A stretch of 64,000 bases of DNA, taken from NCBI RefSeq assembly GCF_010685995.1, contig NZ_JAAGWK010000009.1:124001-188000 (forward strand). The letters are read 5' to 3'. The stretch is from Goekera deserti. GTDB taxonomy: Bacteria > Actinomycetota > Actinomycetes > Mycobacteriales > Geodermatophilaceae. The position numbers and the translations under genes were made by a program. Shown here one piece after another: positions 20,785 to 29,456 of the stretch. Below the pieces are notes generated by a model. It saw nothing but the letters and a program-made list of their open reading frames with translations. It was not told the DNA's origin and did not search any database. How positions within the stretch are numbered: position 1 is the stretch's first letter; the number at the start of each line of letters is the position of its first letter.

Positions 20785-21216
20785 TCAGTGGTGGCAGGCG
20801 GCGACCCAGCGTCGCACCTGGGGCAGGACCGGCAGCACCGTCGCGAGCAGCGGCCCGGCGCCGAAGAAGGCGACCGTCCCGAGTGCATCGGCGGTGATCC
20901 CGTCGGCGCAGGCGAACACCGCGACGACGGCGGTCGTCGCCAGGGCCGACACCGCGAGAACCGCCCAGGACCGCCGGCGCAGCAGCCGCACCACGCCGAT
21001 GAGGACGGCCACGCTCAGCACGGCCGGGACGGCGACCAGCCACCAGCCCGACCAGTCGCCGTGGCCGGCGGAGAACGCCCAGAAGACGAAGCCGGCGAAC
21101 GCCAGCGGCACGACCCCGACGACCGCGGCGACGGCGGCCAGGACCGCGGCGACCGGGGTGCGGGGCGCGGTGGCGGCCGGGGCGACGCGGTCGACGGTCA
21201 CCGGGGAGGAGCTCAT
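20785..21216 (-). CDS. Small four-helix membrane protein, unknown function
   Basis: A 143-aa protein not recognised as a named family. After a 20-residue polar N-terminus, four hydrophobic segments can be read (roughly residues 22-48, 57-79, 85-105 and 112-132), ending with a short basic/His tail (VRRWVAACHH). There is no catalytic motif. ATG 21216 has TAGCGT eight bases upstream, again a leaderless pattern. It sits between the ABC exporter and the FAD dehydrogenase without clear functional link. Confidence 0.7.
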   Translation of the reverse strand: MSSSPVTVDRVAPAATAPRTPVAAVLAAVAAVVGVVPLAFAGFVFWAFSAGHGDWSGWWLVAVPAVLSVAVLIGVVRLLRRRSWAVLAVSALATTAVVAVFACADGITADALGTVAFFGAGPLLATVLPVLPQVRRWVAACHH

Positions 21217-21224
21217 GGCAGGGC

Positions 21225-21230
21225 ACGCTA
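21225..21230 (-). promoter_or_regulatory. Putative leaderless -10 element of the 143-aa membrane protein
   Basis: TAGCGT, spacer of 8 bases, then ATG 21216. Confidence 0.45.
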
Positions 21231-21322
21231 GGCGCCGTCCGGCGTCCGCGGGGTGGTCCGGAGGCAGGCGTGGGTGTCGTGACCGGTGGGGCGGGCGGTG
21301 CGGGTCGGCCGACCGGCGCGGG

Positions 21323-23167
21323 TCAGCCGACCGGTGCGCGCAGCCCGCCGGAGGAGCGGCGCCAGGAGGCGTGCAGCCGGGCGTAGACGCCGTCGACGTC
21401 GACGAGCTCGTCGTGCCGGCCGCGCTGCACGACCCGTCCGGCGTCGACCACGACCACCTCGTCGGCGCGCTCGGCGGTGGACAGCCGGTGCGCGATGGTC
21501 AGCGTCGTCCGGCCGTCGGTGAGCCGGTCCAGGGCCAGGGTGAGCCGCCGCTCGGTGGCCGGGTCGACGGCGCTGGTGGCCTCGTCGAGGACCAGCACGT
21601 CGGGGTCGGCGACGTAGGCCCGGGCGACGGCGATCAGCTGCCGCTCCCCGGCCGACAGCGACTCGCCGCGCTGGCCGACCGGGGTGCCGACGCCGTCGGC
21701 GAGGCCACCGACCCAGTCGTCCAGCCCCAGTTCGGCGAAGGCCGCGGTGACCTCGGCGTCGGTGAGCCCGGGCCGGCCGTAGCGCACGTTGTCGGCGACG
21801 GTGGCGTCGAACAGGAAGCCGTCCTGCGGCACCATGACCACCCGCATCCGCAGCGAGTCGAACGCCACCTGGTCCAGCGGCACCCACGTGCCGTCGTGAC
21901 CGAGCAGCACCCGGCCCGACGTGGGGTCCATCAGCCGGGTCAGCAGCTTGGCGAAGGTGGTCTTGCCCGACCCGGTCTCGCCCACGACGGCCACCCGGGT
22001 GCGCGGGGCGACGACCAGGTCGACGTCGTCCAGTGCGGGCCGGCCGCCGGGTGAGTAGCGGAAGGTGACGTGGTCGAAGCGCACGCCGAGCGGCCCGGGC
22101 GGCAGCTGCCGCGCGGTGGCCGGGTCGATGACCGCGGGGTCGCGGATGTCCGGCTCGGTGTCCAGCACGTCGAGCACCCGGCGGAACCCGGCGACGGCGT
22201 TCTGCGCCTCGTTGATCACCTCGCTGGCGGTCTGCACCGGGGAGACGAACAGGGTGACCAGGAACAGGAAGGCGATCAGCGTGCCGGCGCTGAGGTCGCC
22301 GCCCACCCCGAGCAGCACCCCGACCACGACGACGGCGGCGTTGGCGACCGCGGCCACGAACTCACCGGTGACGTAGACGCCGGCGGTGACCTTCTGGGCG
22401 TGGACCGAGGCCTGGTAGTGCCGGTCGACGGCGGCGTCGATGCGGGCGGCGGTGCGCTGCCGGATGCCGTAGGCACGCACGGTCGGGGCGCCCACGACGC
22501 TCTCGGAGACGGCGGCCAGCACGTCGCCGACCCGCTCGCGCACCACGCCGTAGACCGCGGCGAGCCGGCGGGCGAACCACTTCACGGCCAGGCCCAGCGG
22601 GATGAAGCAGACCAGCACGACCAGGGTCAGCTGCCAGGAGTAGAACGCCATGACGGCGGTGGCGACCACCAGCTGGCCCATGCTGACCAGACCGAGCACG
22701 CCGCCCCACTGCATGAACACCGACAGCTGGTCGACGTCGCTGGTGACCCGGGAGACCAGCGACCCGCGCCGCTCGCCCTGCTGGTGCAGCACGGTGAGGT
22801 CGTGCACGTGCCGGAAGGCGCGCACCCGCAGACCGGCCAGCGCCGTCTCGGTGGTGCGGAACAGCCGCACGTTCATCCGGTACACGGCCAGCGCGGTGAC
22901 CAGCACCACGACGGCGCAGATGCCGACGACGACCTGGACGAACGTGATGTCCGGGCCGCCCGGGGCGTTCAGCCCGCGGTCCAGGGTCTGCTGCACGGCG
23001 ATCGGCACGACCACCCGGCCCGCGGTGGCGACCAGGGCCAGGGCGAGGGTGGCCGGGAGGCCGCGGCGGAACTCCGGCATCATGGCCAGCCCGCGCCGCA
23101 GGGTGCGGGTGGCGCTCTCCTCCGGCCGCTCGCCGGTGCGCTCGTCGGGCAGGGGCGCGGCGCTCAC
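21323..23167 (-). CDS. ABC exporter half-transporter with canonical ATP site residues
   Basis: A 614-aa fused permease-ATPase. Residues about 40-330 are a six-helix exporter domain; the nucleotide-binding domain follows. Walker A is GETGSGKTTFA, the signature is the variant LSAGERQ, Walker B is VLVLDEATSAVD with the catalytic Glu, and the switch His is in TIAHRLS. GTG overlaps the stop of the upstream half-transporter by four bases, so the two are expected to form a heterodimer. The pair resembles mycobacterial Rv1272c/Rv1273c (from memory). Substrate (drug or lipid) is unknown. Its last codons lie in a short tandem repeat (about 21299-21338). Confidence 0.92.
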   Translation of the reverse strand: MSAAPLPDERTGERPEESATRTLRRGLAMMPEFRRGLPATLALALVATAGRVVVPIAVQQTLDRGLNAPGGPDITFVQVVVGICAVVVLVTALAVYRMNVRLFRTTETALAGLRVRAFRHVHDLTVLHQQGERRGSLVSRVTSDVDQLSVFMQWGGVLGLVSMGQLVVATAVMAFYSWQLTLVVLVCFIPLGLAVKWFARRLAAVYGVVRERVGDVLAAVSESVVGAPTVRAYGIRQRTAARIDAAVDRHYQASVHAQKVTAGVYVTGEFVAAVANAAVVVVGVLLGVGGDLSAGTLIAFLFLVTLFVSPVQTASEVINEAQNAVAGFRRVLDVLDTEPDIRDPAVIDPATARQLPPGPLGVRFDHVTFRYSPGGRPALDDVDLVVAPRTRVAVVGETGSGKTTFAKLLTRLMDPTSGRVLLGHDGTWVPLDQVAFDSLRMRVVMVPQDGFLFDATVADNVRYGRPGLTDAEVTAAFAELGLDDWVGGLADGVGTPVGQRGESLSAGERQLIAVARAYVADPDVLVLDEATSAVDPATERRLTLALDRLTDGRTTLTIAHRLSTAERADEVVVVDAGRVVQRGRHDELVDVDGVYARLHASWRRSSGGLRAPVG

Positions 23168-24999
23168 GCGGGCACCTTCTCCCCGGCGGGCGACGGACCA
23201 CGACCCGGTGCTGCTGCCGGGTCGTCGACGTAGGCCTGGACGAGCCGGGCGTAGCCGGGCACGGAGGCGAGCAGCTGCTCGTGGCTGCCGCGGGCGACCA
23301 GCCGGCCGCGCTCGATCCAGACCACCTCGTCGGCCAGGCTGATGGTGGCCTGCCGGTAGGCGACGACGACCACGGTCGCCGGCTGCTCGCCGGGGGCGTC
23401 GGGTCGGCGCAGGGCGTCCAGGATGCGGGCCTCCACCGAGGGGTCCACGGCGCTGGTGGCGTCGTCGAGCACCAGCAGCCGCGGGCGCCGGACCACGGCC
23501 CGGGCCAGGGCCAGGCGCTGGCGCTGCCCGCCGGACAGGGTGGCGCCGCGCTCACCGACCTGGGTGTCCAGGCCCTCGGGCAGCCGGTCCACGAAGTCGT
23601 CGGCGGCCGCCGTCCGGAGGGCGCGGTGCACCTCGGCGTCGCTGTGGTCGCCGCCGAGGGTGATGTTGCCGCGCACGGTGTCGTCGAACAGGAAGGTGCC
23701 CTGCGGGACGAACGCGGCCTGGGTGCTCACCTCGCCCTCGCGCAGCGAGCGCAGGTCCACGCCGTCGAGCAGCACGGCGCCGTCCCGCGGGTCGACCAGG
23801 CGCACCAGCAGACCGGCGAGGGTGGACTTGCCGGAACCGGTGGGGCCGACGACGGCGACCGTGCTCCCGGCCGGGACGTCGAAGGTGACCCCGTGCAGCA
23901 CCTGCCGGTCCTGCCCCGAGCCGTCCTGGTGGGCGAAGTCGACGCCGTCCAGCGCCACGTGCGCGCCGCCGGTGCCGCCGGTGGCGGTGTCCGGGCCGTG
24001 CGGGGTCTCCCCCGACGCCTCCAGGACCGGGGTGACCCGGTCGTAGCCGGCCAGGGCGCGGGGCAGGTCGGCGAGCACCCAGCCGATCGCGCGGACGGGC
24101 AGCACCAGCAGGGTGAACAGGTAGGCGATGGACACCAGCTCGCCGGGCTGGGTGTCCCCGCGGGCCACCTGACCGGCGCCGATGAACAGCACGGCGAGGG
24201 TGCCGAGGTTGGGCAGCGCCTCCAGCACCGGGTCGAACAGGCCGCGGACCCGGCCGACCGCGACCAGCCCGTCGCGCAGCTCGTCGGCCCGCTGGGCGAA
24301 GCGCGCGGTCTCCGACGTCTCCCGGCCGAGGGTCTTGACGACCAGCGCGGAGTCGAAGCTCTCGTGCGCGATCTCGCTGACCTCGGCGCGCAGCTGCTGG
24401 GCACGCTGCATGCGCGGGGACATGACCTGGGAGTAGACGACGTTGGCCAGGAAGACCAGCGGGAAGACGACCAGGCCGACCAGCGCGAGGACCGGGTCGG
24501 TGAGCAGCAGGGCGACGACGGTGATGGCGACCATGACCAGCGCGCCGCAGGCGAAGGGCAGTGGCGAGACGAAGAACCAGGCGGCCTCGACGTCGGAGTT
24601 GGCGTTGGACAGCAGCTGGCCGGTGGGGTGGCGCTGGTGCCAGCTCAGCGGCAGCCGGAGGTACTGGCCGGTGACCCGGCGGCGGTACTCGGCCTGCAGC
24701 CGGAAGCCCATCACGCCGGCGAACAGCCGCCGGCCGAGGATCCCGAGGATCTTCAGCACGGCGACGCCGACGATGACGCCGGAGGCGAGGGCGAGCGCGC
24801 CTGCCGTCGTCCGGCCCTCGTCGAAGGCCGGGATGATCACCCGGTCGGCGACCCCGCCGATGACGTACGCGCTGGCCACGGTCATGGCGGCGTAGAGGCT
24901 GCTGCCCAGGAACGCGAGGGTGAAGAAGACCGGCTCACCCGCGATGGCCCGGCCGATGTGGCGGATCCCGCGCCGGACGACGGCATCACGGCCAGACAC
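23164..24999 (-). CDS. ABC exporter half-transporter with degenerate ATP site residues
   Basis: A 611-aa fused permease-ATPase, first gene of the exporter pair. Walker A GPTGSGKSTLA and signature LSGGQRQ are normal. Walker B reads LLVLDDATSAVD, with Asp in place of the catalytic Glu, and the switch-region His is Tyr (VVAYRQ). This is the pattern of the degenerate half of heterodimeric ABC exporters. GTG 24999 has a clear AAGGAG ribosome-binding site. The partner follows with a 4-base overlap. Role: most likely export of lipids or hydrophobic compounds, by family analogy only. Confidence 0.92.
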   Translation of the reverse strand: MSGRDAVVRRGIRHIGRAIAGEPVFFTLAFLGSSLYAAMTVASAYVIGGVADRVIIPAFDEGRTTAGALALASGVIVGVAVLKILGILGRRLFAGVMGFRLQAEYRRRVTGQYLRLPLSWHQRHPTGQLLSNANSDVEAAWFFVSPLPFACGALVMVAITVVALLLTDPVLALVGLVVFPLVFLANVVYSQVMSPRMQRAQQLRAEVSEIAHESFDSALVVKTLGRETSETARFAQRADELRDGLVAVGRVRGLFDPVLEALPNLGTLAVLFIGAGQVARGDTQPGELVSIAYLFTLLVLPVRAIGWVLADLPRALAGYDRVTPVLEASGETPHGPDTATGGTGGAHVALDGVDFAHQDGSGQDRQVLHGVTFDVPAGSTVAVVGPTGSGKSTLAGLLVRLVDPRDGAVLLDGVDLRSLREGEVSTQAAFVPQGTFLFDDTVRGNITLGGDHSDAEVHRALRTAAADDFVDRLPEGLDTQVGERGATLSGGQRQRLALARAVVRRPRLLVLDDATSAVDPSVEARILDALRRPDAPGEQPATVVVVAYRQATISLADEVVWIERGRLVARGSHEQLLASVPGYARLVQAYVDDPAAAPGRGPSPAGEKVPA

Positions 25000-25084
25000 G
25001 GAGCTCCTTCGGGGTGGGTGGCCCGAGCCTACCCGGTGGTTACCAGTCCTAACGGACTCCACGGGGCGGGCCAGGGTGCCCGAT

Positions 25085-25144
25085 CGCCTGCGTGCAGGGC
25101 GCCTACGTGCTGGGCGCCTGCGTGCTGGGTGCCTGCGTGCCAGG
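25085..25144. repeat. Four 15-bp tandem repeats between ABC exporter and GNAT genes
   Basis: Units are CGCCTGCGTGCAGGG, CGCCTACGTGCTGGG, CGCCTGCGTGCTGGG and TGCCTGCGTGCCAGG, head to tail. They lie in the divergent promoter space, ending nine bases before the GNAT GTG. Confidence 0.95.
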
Positions 25145-25152
25145 GTGGCCCG

Positions 25153-25968
25153 GTGACCGCGGACCTGCCCCGGGCCGAGCGGGCGGTGCACGCCCGGTCG
25201 CTGCTGGCCCTGGCCGCTGCGCGCGCCGCCGGCCTGCCCGGGGTGCTGGACGGCGGGGAGGTCGACGGTCTGCGGTTCACGCTGTGCACGTCGCCGGGGC
25301 TCGCCTTCCTGACCGGGGTGACCGGGGTGGACGCCGACACCGTGGGTGCCCTGCCGGGTCTGCTGGCAGCACTCGCCGGCCGTGGCGCCGAGGTGGTGGG
25401 CGTGGTGGGCTCGCCCGAGGTGTCGCCGGTACTGGAGGAGCTGGGGCTGCGGCGCACGGCGCCCCGCCCGATCGGCGTCCGGGCAGTGGGCGACGCGGAC
25501 CGGGCACCCCGCGCCGGACAGTCGGTGACCGCGCCCCCCGTGCCCGGACCGCCGGCGACGGCACTGCCGGTGACCAGGGACGACCCAGCGTTCCTCGACG
25601 TGCTCGTCGCGGGCTACGGGGGTGATGAGGCGGTCCGGCGGTTCCTGGCCGCGGAGCACGCCGATGTCCGGGTGCGGGGGTTCGTGGCCCGGCCGGACGG
25701 GGTGCCGGTGGCCGCGGCGGCGCTGAGCCTGCACGGCGACGTCGCCGTGCTCGGTGGCTCCTCGACGCTGCCGGCTCACCGTGGCAGGGGCGGGCAGACC
25801 GCGCTGCTGCACGCCCGGCTGGCCGCCGCGTGCGGCGCCGGCGCGACGCTGGCGACCGCCACGGCCGCGCCGGGGTCGCCCAGCGCCCGGAACCTGGCGC
25901 AGGCCGGGAGCACGGTGCACGAGCGGCCGGCCTGGACCGCCGGGCGAGCCGGCGGTCCGCCGTCCTGA
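25153..25968 (+). CDS. GNAT-family N-acetyltransferase-like protein
   Basis: A 271-aa protein. The N-terminal half (about 1-130) is a degenerate acetyltransferase-like domain. The C-terminal half carries a recognisable acetyl-CoA binding stretch, LGGSSTLPAHRGRGGQTALL (Q/RxxGxG/A type HRGRGGQ), and ATATAAPGSPSARNLAQAG where GNAT folds place N-linked helices. Substrate unknown. GTG 25153 has a modest AGGGTGG ribosome-binding site. It converges on another GNAT gene twelve bases downstream. Confidence 0.8.
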   Translation: MTADLPRAERAVHARSLLALAAARAAGLPGVLDGGEVDGLRFTLCTSPGLAFLTGVTGVDADTVGALPGLLAALAGRGAEVVGVVGSPEVSPVLEELGLRRTAPRPIGVRAVGDADRAPRAGQSVTAPPVPGPPATALPVTRDDPAFLDVLVAGYGGDEAVRRFLAAEHADVRVRGFVARPDGVPVAAAALSLHGDVAVLGGSSTLPAHRGRGGQTALLHARLAAACGAGATLATATAAPGSPSARNLAQAGSTVHERPAWTAGRAGGPPS

Positions 25969-25979
25969 CGTGGTCCGGT

Positions 25980-26552
25980 TCAGGCCAGGGCGCGCAGCCG
26001 GGCGTGCAGGTGCATGTCGTGGAAGCCGTCGGCGTGCCGGGCCTCGCGCCGCTTGGTCCCCTCCAGGTCGTAGCCGCAGGCCCGGGCCACGGCGCAGGAC
26101 GCCGGGTTGGCCGCCGAGTGCTGCAGCTCCAGCCGGTTGAGCCCCAGCTCGTCGAGCGCCCACCGGGTCATCGCGTCGAGCGCCCGGGCGGCGACCCCGC
26201 GGCCGCGGGCGGCGGGCACCACCCAGTAGGCGACCGACGCCAGACCCTCGTGCAGGTCCAGCGTGCGCAGGTCCATCCGGCCCACCAGGGTGCCGTGCTC
26301 GGTGACCGCCCAGCCGGCCCCGGTCTCCGCCGCCCAGCGCGCGGCGGGGGCGTCGACCCAGGCTGTGGCCTCCTCCGGTGTCATCGTGCGGGCGTGCCAG
26401 TGCTGGATGGCCGGGTCGGCGTAGGCGGCGGTGACGGCCGGCGCGTCGGTCACGGCCCAGGGCCGCAGCACCAGCCTCCCTGCGGTGAGCACCGGCTGCG
26501 CCCGACCGGACAGCGACCCGGGCGGCACGACGGGCGGGACGAGGGAGGGCAC
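25980..26552 (-). CDS. GNAT-family N-acetyltransferase (RimJ/RimL type)
   Basis: A 190-aa acetyltransferase of the RimJ/RimL-like branch. It shows LTAGRLVLRPWAVTD at the start of the domain, VAYWVVPAARGRGVAARAL (acetyl-CoA pyrophosphate loop RGRGVA) and LNRLELQHSAANPASCAVARACGY. Such enzymes acetylate protein N-termini, amino acids or small amines; the substrate is not predictable. GTG 26552 has CACACT six bases upstream, so it is possibly leaderless. It is divergent from the TIGR03085 gene and shares a 71-base promoter region. Confidence 0.88.
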   Translation of the reverse strand: MPSLVPPVVPPGSLSGRAQPVLTAGRLVLRPWAVTDAPAVTAAYADPAIQHWHARTMTPEEATAWVDAPAARWAAETGAGWAVTEHGTLVGRMDLRTLDLHEGLASVAYWVVPAARGRGVAARALDAMTRWALDELGLNRLELQHSAANPASCAVARACGYDLEGTKRREARHADGFHDMHLHARLRALA

Positions 26553-26611
26553 CTGCCGAGTGTGGCTCGCAGCGGGCCGGTGAGCGGGGTCGGCGCAGCA
26601 CATCCGCTGGG

Positions 26612-26617
26612 TAGCCT
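26612..26617 (+). promoter_or_regulatory. Putative leaderless -10 element of TIGR03085 gene
   Basis: TAGCCT, spacer CGGATC (6 bases), then GTG 26624. Confidence 0.5.
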
Positions 26618-26623
26618 CGGATC

Positions 26624-27235
26624 GTGACCTCCACCCCCTCGCTGTCCGTGTCGGAACGGCACGCGCTCGCCGACCTGCTGGCCGAGGTGGGGCCGGGTGC
26701 GCCGACCTGCTGCGAGGGCTGGACGACCGCGCACCTGGCGGCCCACCTGGTGATCCGGGACCGGCGGCCGGACTCGGCGCCGGGCGCGGTGCTCGGCGGT
26801 CCGTTCGGCGCGTGGACCGCCCGGTTGCTGGAGCGCACCCGGCTGGAACGGGACTACGCCGACCTGGTGCGGGACGTGCGCAGTGGCCCGCCGCGCTGGT
26901 CGCCGACCGCCTGGCCCGCGGTGGACCGGCTGGTCAACACCGCGGAGATGGCGGTGCACCACGAGGACGTGCGGCGGGCGCAGCCGGGCTGGGAGCCGCG
27001 CGTGCTGCCCCGGTCGGCGCAGGACCAGTTGTGGGGCGCGGTGCCGTTCCTGGCCCGGGCCGGCCGCGCCGACCACCCCGGCGGGCTGCTGTTCCGCCGC
27101 ACCGACGTCGAGGGCGTGGAGAAGCTGGTGAAGAAGGGCGACACGGTGACGTCGGTGGCCGGCGAGCCGATGGAGCTGCTCTTCTGGGCCGGTGGCCGGG
27201 ACGCCGCGCGGGTGACGGTCACGCCGCCCACCTGA
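26624..27235 (+). CDS. TIGR03085-type metal-binding protein (DinB/maleylpyruvate isomerase-like)
   Basis: A 203-aa protein of the actinobacterial TIGR03085 family, related to the mycothiol-dependent maleylpyruvate isomerase / DinB fold. The N-terminal part has CCEGWTTAHLAAHLVIRDRRPDS (metal-ligand His), the middle NTAEMAVHHEDVRRAQPGW (further His ligands), and the C-terminus the typical PMELLFWAGGRDAARV. Mycothiol dependence is family inference; substrate unknown. GTG 26624 appears leaderless. It is convergent with hisF. Confidence 0.87.
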   Translation: MTSTPSLSVSERHALADLLAEVGPGAPTCCEGWTTAHLAAHLVIRDRRPDSAPGAVLGGPFGAWTARLLERTRLERDYADLVRDVRSGPPRWSPTAWPAVDRLVNTAEMAVHHEDVRRAQPGWEPRVLPRSAQDQLWGAVPFLARAGRADHPGGLLFRRTDVEGVEKLVKKGDTVTSVAGEPMELLFWAGGRDAARVTVTPPT

Positions 27236-27362
27236 CGGCAGGAGTGCCGGCCACGACCCCGGCGGTTGGTCGGCTGCTCGACCGATGCCCTGGCGCCACG
27301 CGGCGACGGGTGCCGGGACGGACCACCTGCCGCCTCCCGTCCGGCGGCCCCGTCCCCGGCCC

Positions 27363-27395
27363 GTCGACATGTCGACACGGCGACCTGTCGACCGG
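27363..27395. repeat. GTCGAC-rich palindromic cluster between convergent genes
   Basis: A perfect 14-bp palindrome GTCGACATGTCGAC (27363-27376) is followed by GGCGACCTGTCGACC. It lies between the ends of the TIGR03085 gene and hisF and may act as a terminator or protein site. Confidence 0.6.
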
Positions 27396-27399
27396 GTGC

Positions 27400-28197
27400 T
27401 CAGCCAGGCAGCGGTGTGTCGCCCTCGTGCCGGACCGGCACCCCGGCCGCGGCGAGCGCCTGCTTGACGTCGCCCACCCGGAGTTGGCCGAAGTGGAAGA
27501 CGCTGGCCGCCAGCACGGCATCGGCGCCGGCGGCCACGGCAGGCGGGAAGTGCTCGACCGCACCCGCTCCCCCGCTGGCGATCACCGGGACGGCGACCTC
27601 CCGGCGGACGCTGCGGATCAGCTCGGTGTCGAAGCCGGCGCGGGTGCCGTCGGCGTCCATCGAGTTGAGCAGGACCTCGCCGATGCCCAGCTGCGCGGCC
27701 TGCACCACCCACTCCACGGCGTCCCGGCCGGTGCCGCGGCGGCCGCCGTGCGTGGTGATCTCGAAGCCGGAGTCGGTCCGCGCGCCGTCACGGCAGCGCC
27801 GCGCGTCCAGCGACAGGACCAGGACCTGGTTGCCGTAGCGGTCGGCGATCTCGGCGATCAGCTCCGGACGCTCGACGGCCGCGGTGTTGACCGCGACCTT
27901 GTCCGCGCCCGCGCGCAGCAGCCGGTCCACGTCCTCGGCGGCCCGCACGCCACCGCCGACGGTCAGCGGGATGAACACGCTCTCCGCGGTGCGCCGCACC
28001 ACGTCGTAGGTGGTCTCCCGGTTGCCCGAGCTGGCCGTGATGTCCAGGAAGGTCAGCTCGTCGGCGCCCTCGGCGTCGTAGACGCGGGCCATCTCCACCG
28101 GGTCCCCGGCGTCCACCAGGTCCACGAAGTTGACGCCCTTGACGACGCGGCCCGCGTCGACGTCCAGGCACGGGATGACCCGCACGGCCAGGCTCAC
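27400..28197 (-). CDS. hisF: Imidazole glycerol phosphate synthase subunit HisF
   Basis: A 265-aa TIM-barrel cyclase that, with HisH ammonia, converts PRFAR to imidazole glycerol phosphate and AICAR. The catalytic Asp residues are in [13 protein letters not shown] and in VLSLDARR. Phosphate loops [11 protein letters not shown] and [11 protein letters not shown] are intact. GTG overlaps the ridA stop by four bases. It ends the hisA-ridA-hisF unit. Confidence 0.96.
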   Translation of the reverse strand: MSLAVRVIPCLDVDAGRVVKGVNFVDLVDAGDPVEMARVYDAEGADELTFLDITASSGNRETTYDVVRRTAESVFIPLTVGGGVRAAEDVDRLLRAGADKVAVNTAAVERPELIAEIADRYGNQVLVLSLDARRCRDGARTDSGFEITTHGGRRGTGRDAVEWVVQAAQLGIGEVLLNSMDADGTRAGFDTELIRSVRREVAVPVIASGGAGAVEHFPPAVAAGADAVLAASVFHFGQLRVGDVKQALAAAGVPVRHEGDTPLPG

Positions 28198-28586
28198 GCG
28201 CTGGCCCCGCGGACGAGGTCGGCCTCGATCTCCACCAGCATCGCCGGGTCGATGAGCGCGGCCACCTGCACCATGGTGGTGGCCGGGCGGATGGCCCGGA
28301 ACACGTCGCCGTGCACGTGGCCGACCTCCTTCCAGCGGCTGATGTCGGTCACGTACAGCCGGGTCCGGATGACGTCGGTGAGCGAGAACCCGGCCTTCTC
28401 CACACCCGCGGCGAGGGTCTCCAGAGCCTGACGGGTCTGTCCGGCGACGTCGCCCGGGCAGACGACCTCCCCGTCGACGACGGCGGTCGTGCCGCTCACC
28501 CACGCCATGTCGCCGTGCACCACGACCCGGCTGTAGCCGACGATCGACTCCCAGGGCGCCCCGGACCCCAGCCGCAGGACCGTCAC
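28194..28586 (-). CDS. RidA-family (YjgF/UK114) protein
   Basis: A 130-aa protein of the Rid superfamily ([43 protein letters not shown], and C-terminal [14 protein letters not shown]). The conserved Arg of the deaminase site is in VIRTRLYV and the Glu in VEIEADL. RidA enzymes hydrolyse reactive enamine/imine intermediates from PLP enzymes. It overlaps hisA and hisF by four bases each, taking the place where mycobacteria have impA. A role protecting against 2-aminoacrylate-type damage is inference; Rid subfamily is not certain. Confidence 0.9.
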   Translation of the reverse strand: MTVLRLGSGAPWESIVGYSRVVVHGDMAWVSGTTAVVDGEVVCPGDVAGQTRQALETLAAGVEKAGFSLTDVIRTRLYVTDISRWKEVGHVHGDVFRAIRPATTMVQVAALIDPAMLVEIEADLVRGASA

Positions 28587-29314
28587 CGCTGCTCCCCGGT
28601 CACCCGCAGCGCCTCGGGCAGGGTGAACGCGCCCGCGTACAGCGCCTTGCCCACGATCGCGCCCTCGACGCCGATCGTCGTCAGCCCGGCCAGCGCCCGG
28701 ACGTCGTCCAGGGAGGACACCCCGCCGGAGGCGATCACCGGCCGGTCGGTGGCGGCGCAGACCTCGCGCAGCAGGCCGAGGTTGGGGCCCTGCAGCGTGC
28801 CGTCCTTGGTGATGTCGGTGACCACGTACCGCGCGCAGCCCTCGGCGTCCAGGCGGGCGAGGGTCTCGTACAGCTCGCCGCCCTCCCGGGTCCAGCCGCG
28901 GGCGGCGAGCCGGGTGCCCCGCACGTCCAGGCCGACGGCGATCCGGTCCCCGTGCTCGGCGATCGCCCGGGCGCACCACTCCGGCGACTCCAGCGCAGCG
29001 GTGCCCAGGTTGACCCGGCGGCAGCCGGTGGCCAGCGCGGCCTCCAGCGACGCGTCGTCCCGGATGCCGCCGGACAGCTCCACGTCCACGTCGAGCTCCC
29101 CGACCACCCGGGCGAGCAGCTCACGGTTGGAGCCGCGACCGAAGGCCGCGTCCAGGTCGACCAGGTGCACCCACTCCGCGCCGTCCCGCTGCCAGGTCAG
29201 GGCGGCGTCCAGGGGGTCGCCGTAGGAGGTCTCGCTGCCGGCCTCCCCCTGGACCAGGCGGACGGCGAGGCCGTCGGCGACGTCGACGGCGGGGAGCAGC
29301 TGCAGCTTCGGCAC
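28583..29314 (-). CDS. priA: Bifunctional HisA/PriA isomerase
   Basis: A 243-aa barrel. In actinobacteria lacking trpF this enzyme isomerises both ProFAR (histidine path) and phosphoribosyl anthranilate (tryptophan path). Motifs are [10 protein letters not shown] (catalytic Asp), [25 protein letters not shown] and [13 protein letters not shown] (second Asp). No trpF is seen near the trp genes, which supports dual function. GTG 29314 is chosen: TACGCT lies six bases upstream and the length (243) equals known PriA. GTG 29320 is the alternative. Confidence 0.93.
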   Translation of the reverse strand: MPKLQLLPAVDVADGLAVRLVQGEAGSETSYGDPLDAALTWQRDGAEWVHLVDLDAAFGRGSNRELLARVVGELDVDVELSGGIRDDASLEAALATGCRRVNLGTAALESPEWCARAIAEHGDRIAVGLDVRGTRLAARGWTREGGELYETLARLDAEGCARYVVTDITKDGTLQGPNLGLLREVCAATDRPVIASGGVSSLDDVRALAGLTTIGVEGAIVGKALYAGAFTLPEALRVTGEQR

Positions 29315-29320
29315 CCGCAC

Positions 29321-29326
29321 AGCGTA
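29321..29326 (-). promoter_or_regulatory. Putative leaderless -10 element of priA-ridA-hisF
   Basis: TACGCT directly before GTG 29320, and six bases before GTG 29314. It indicates an independent transcription unit after the his cluster was split. Confidence 0.5.
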
Positions 29327-29456
29327 GGGACGGCGGCGGCGCGTCCGCGTCACCGGCCGCTGGTGTCGGCCCGGACGTCCGTGCCCGGCCCGCGCACCGT
29401 TCTGTCGGTGGGGTGCGGCAGGGTGCCGGGCATGCAGTCCCGAGGAGGTGCGCGCC

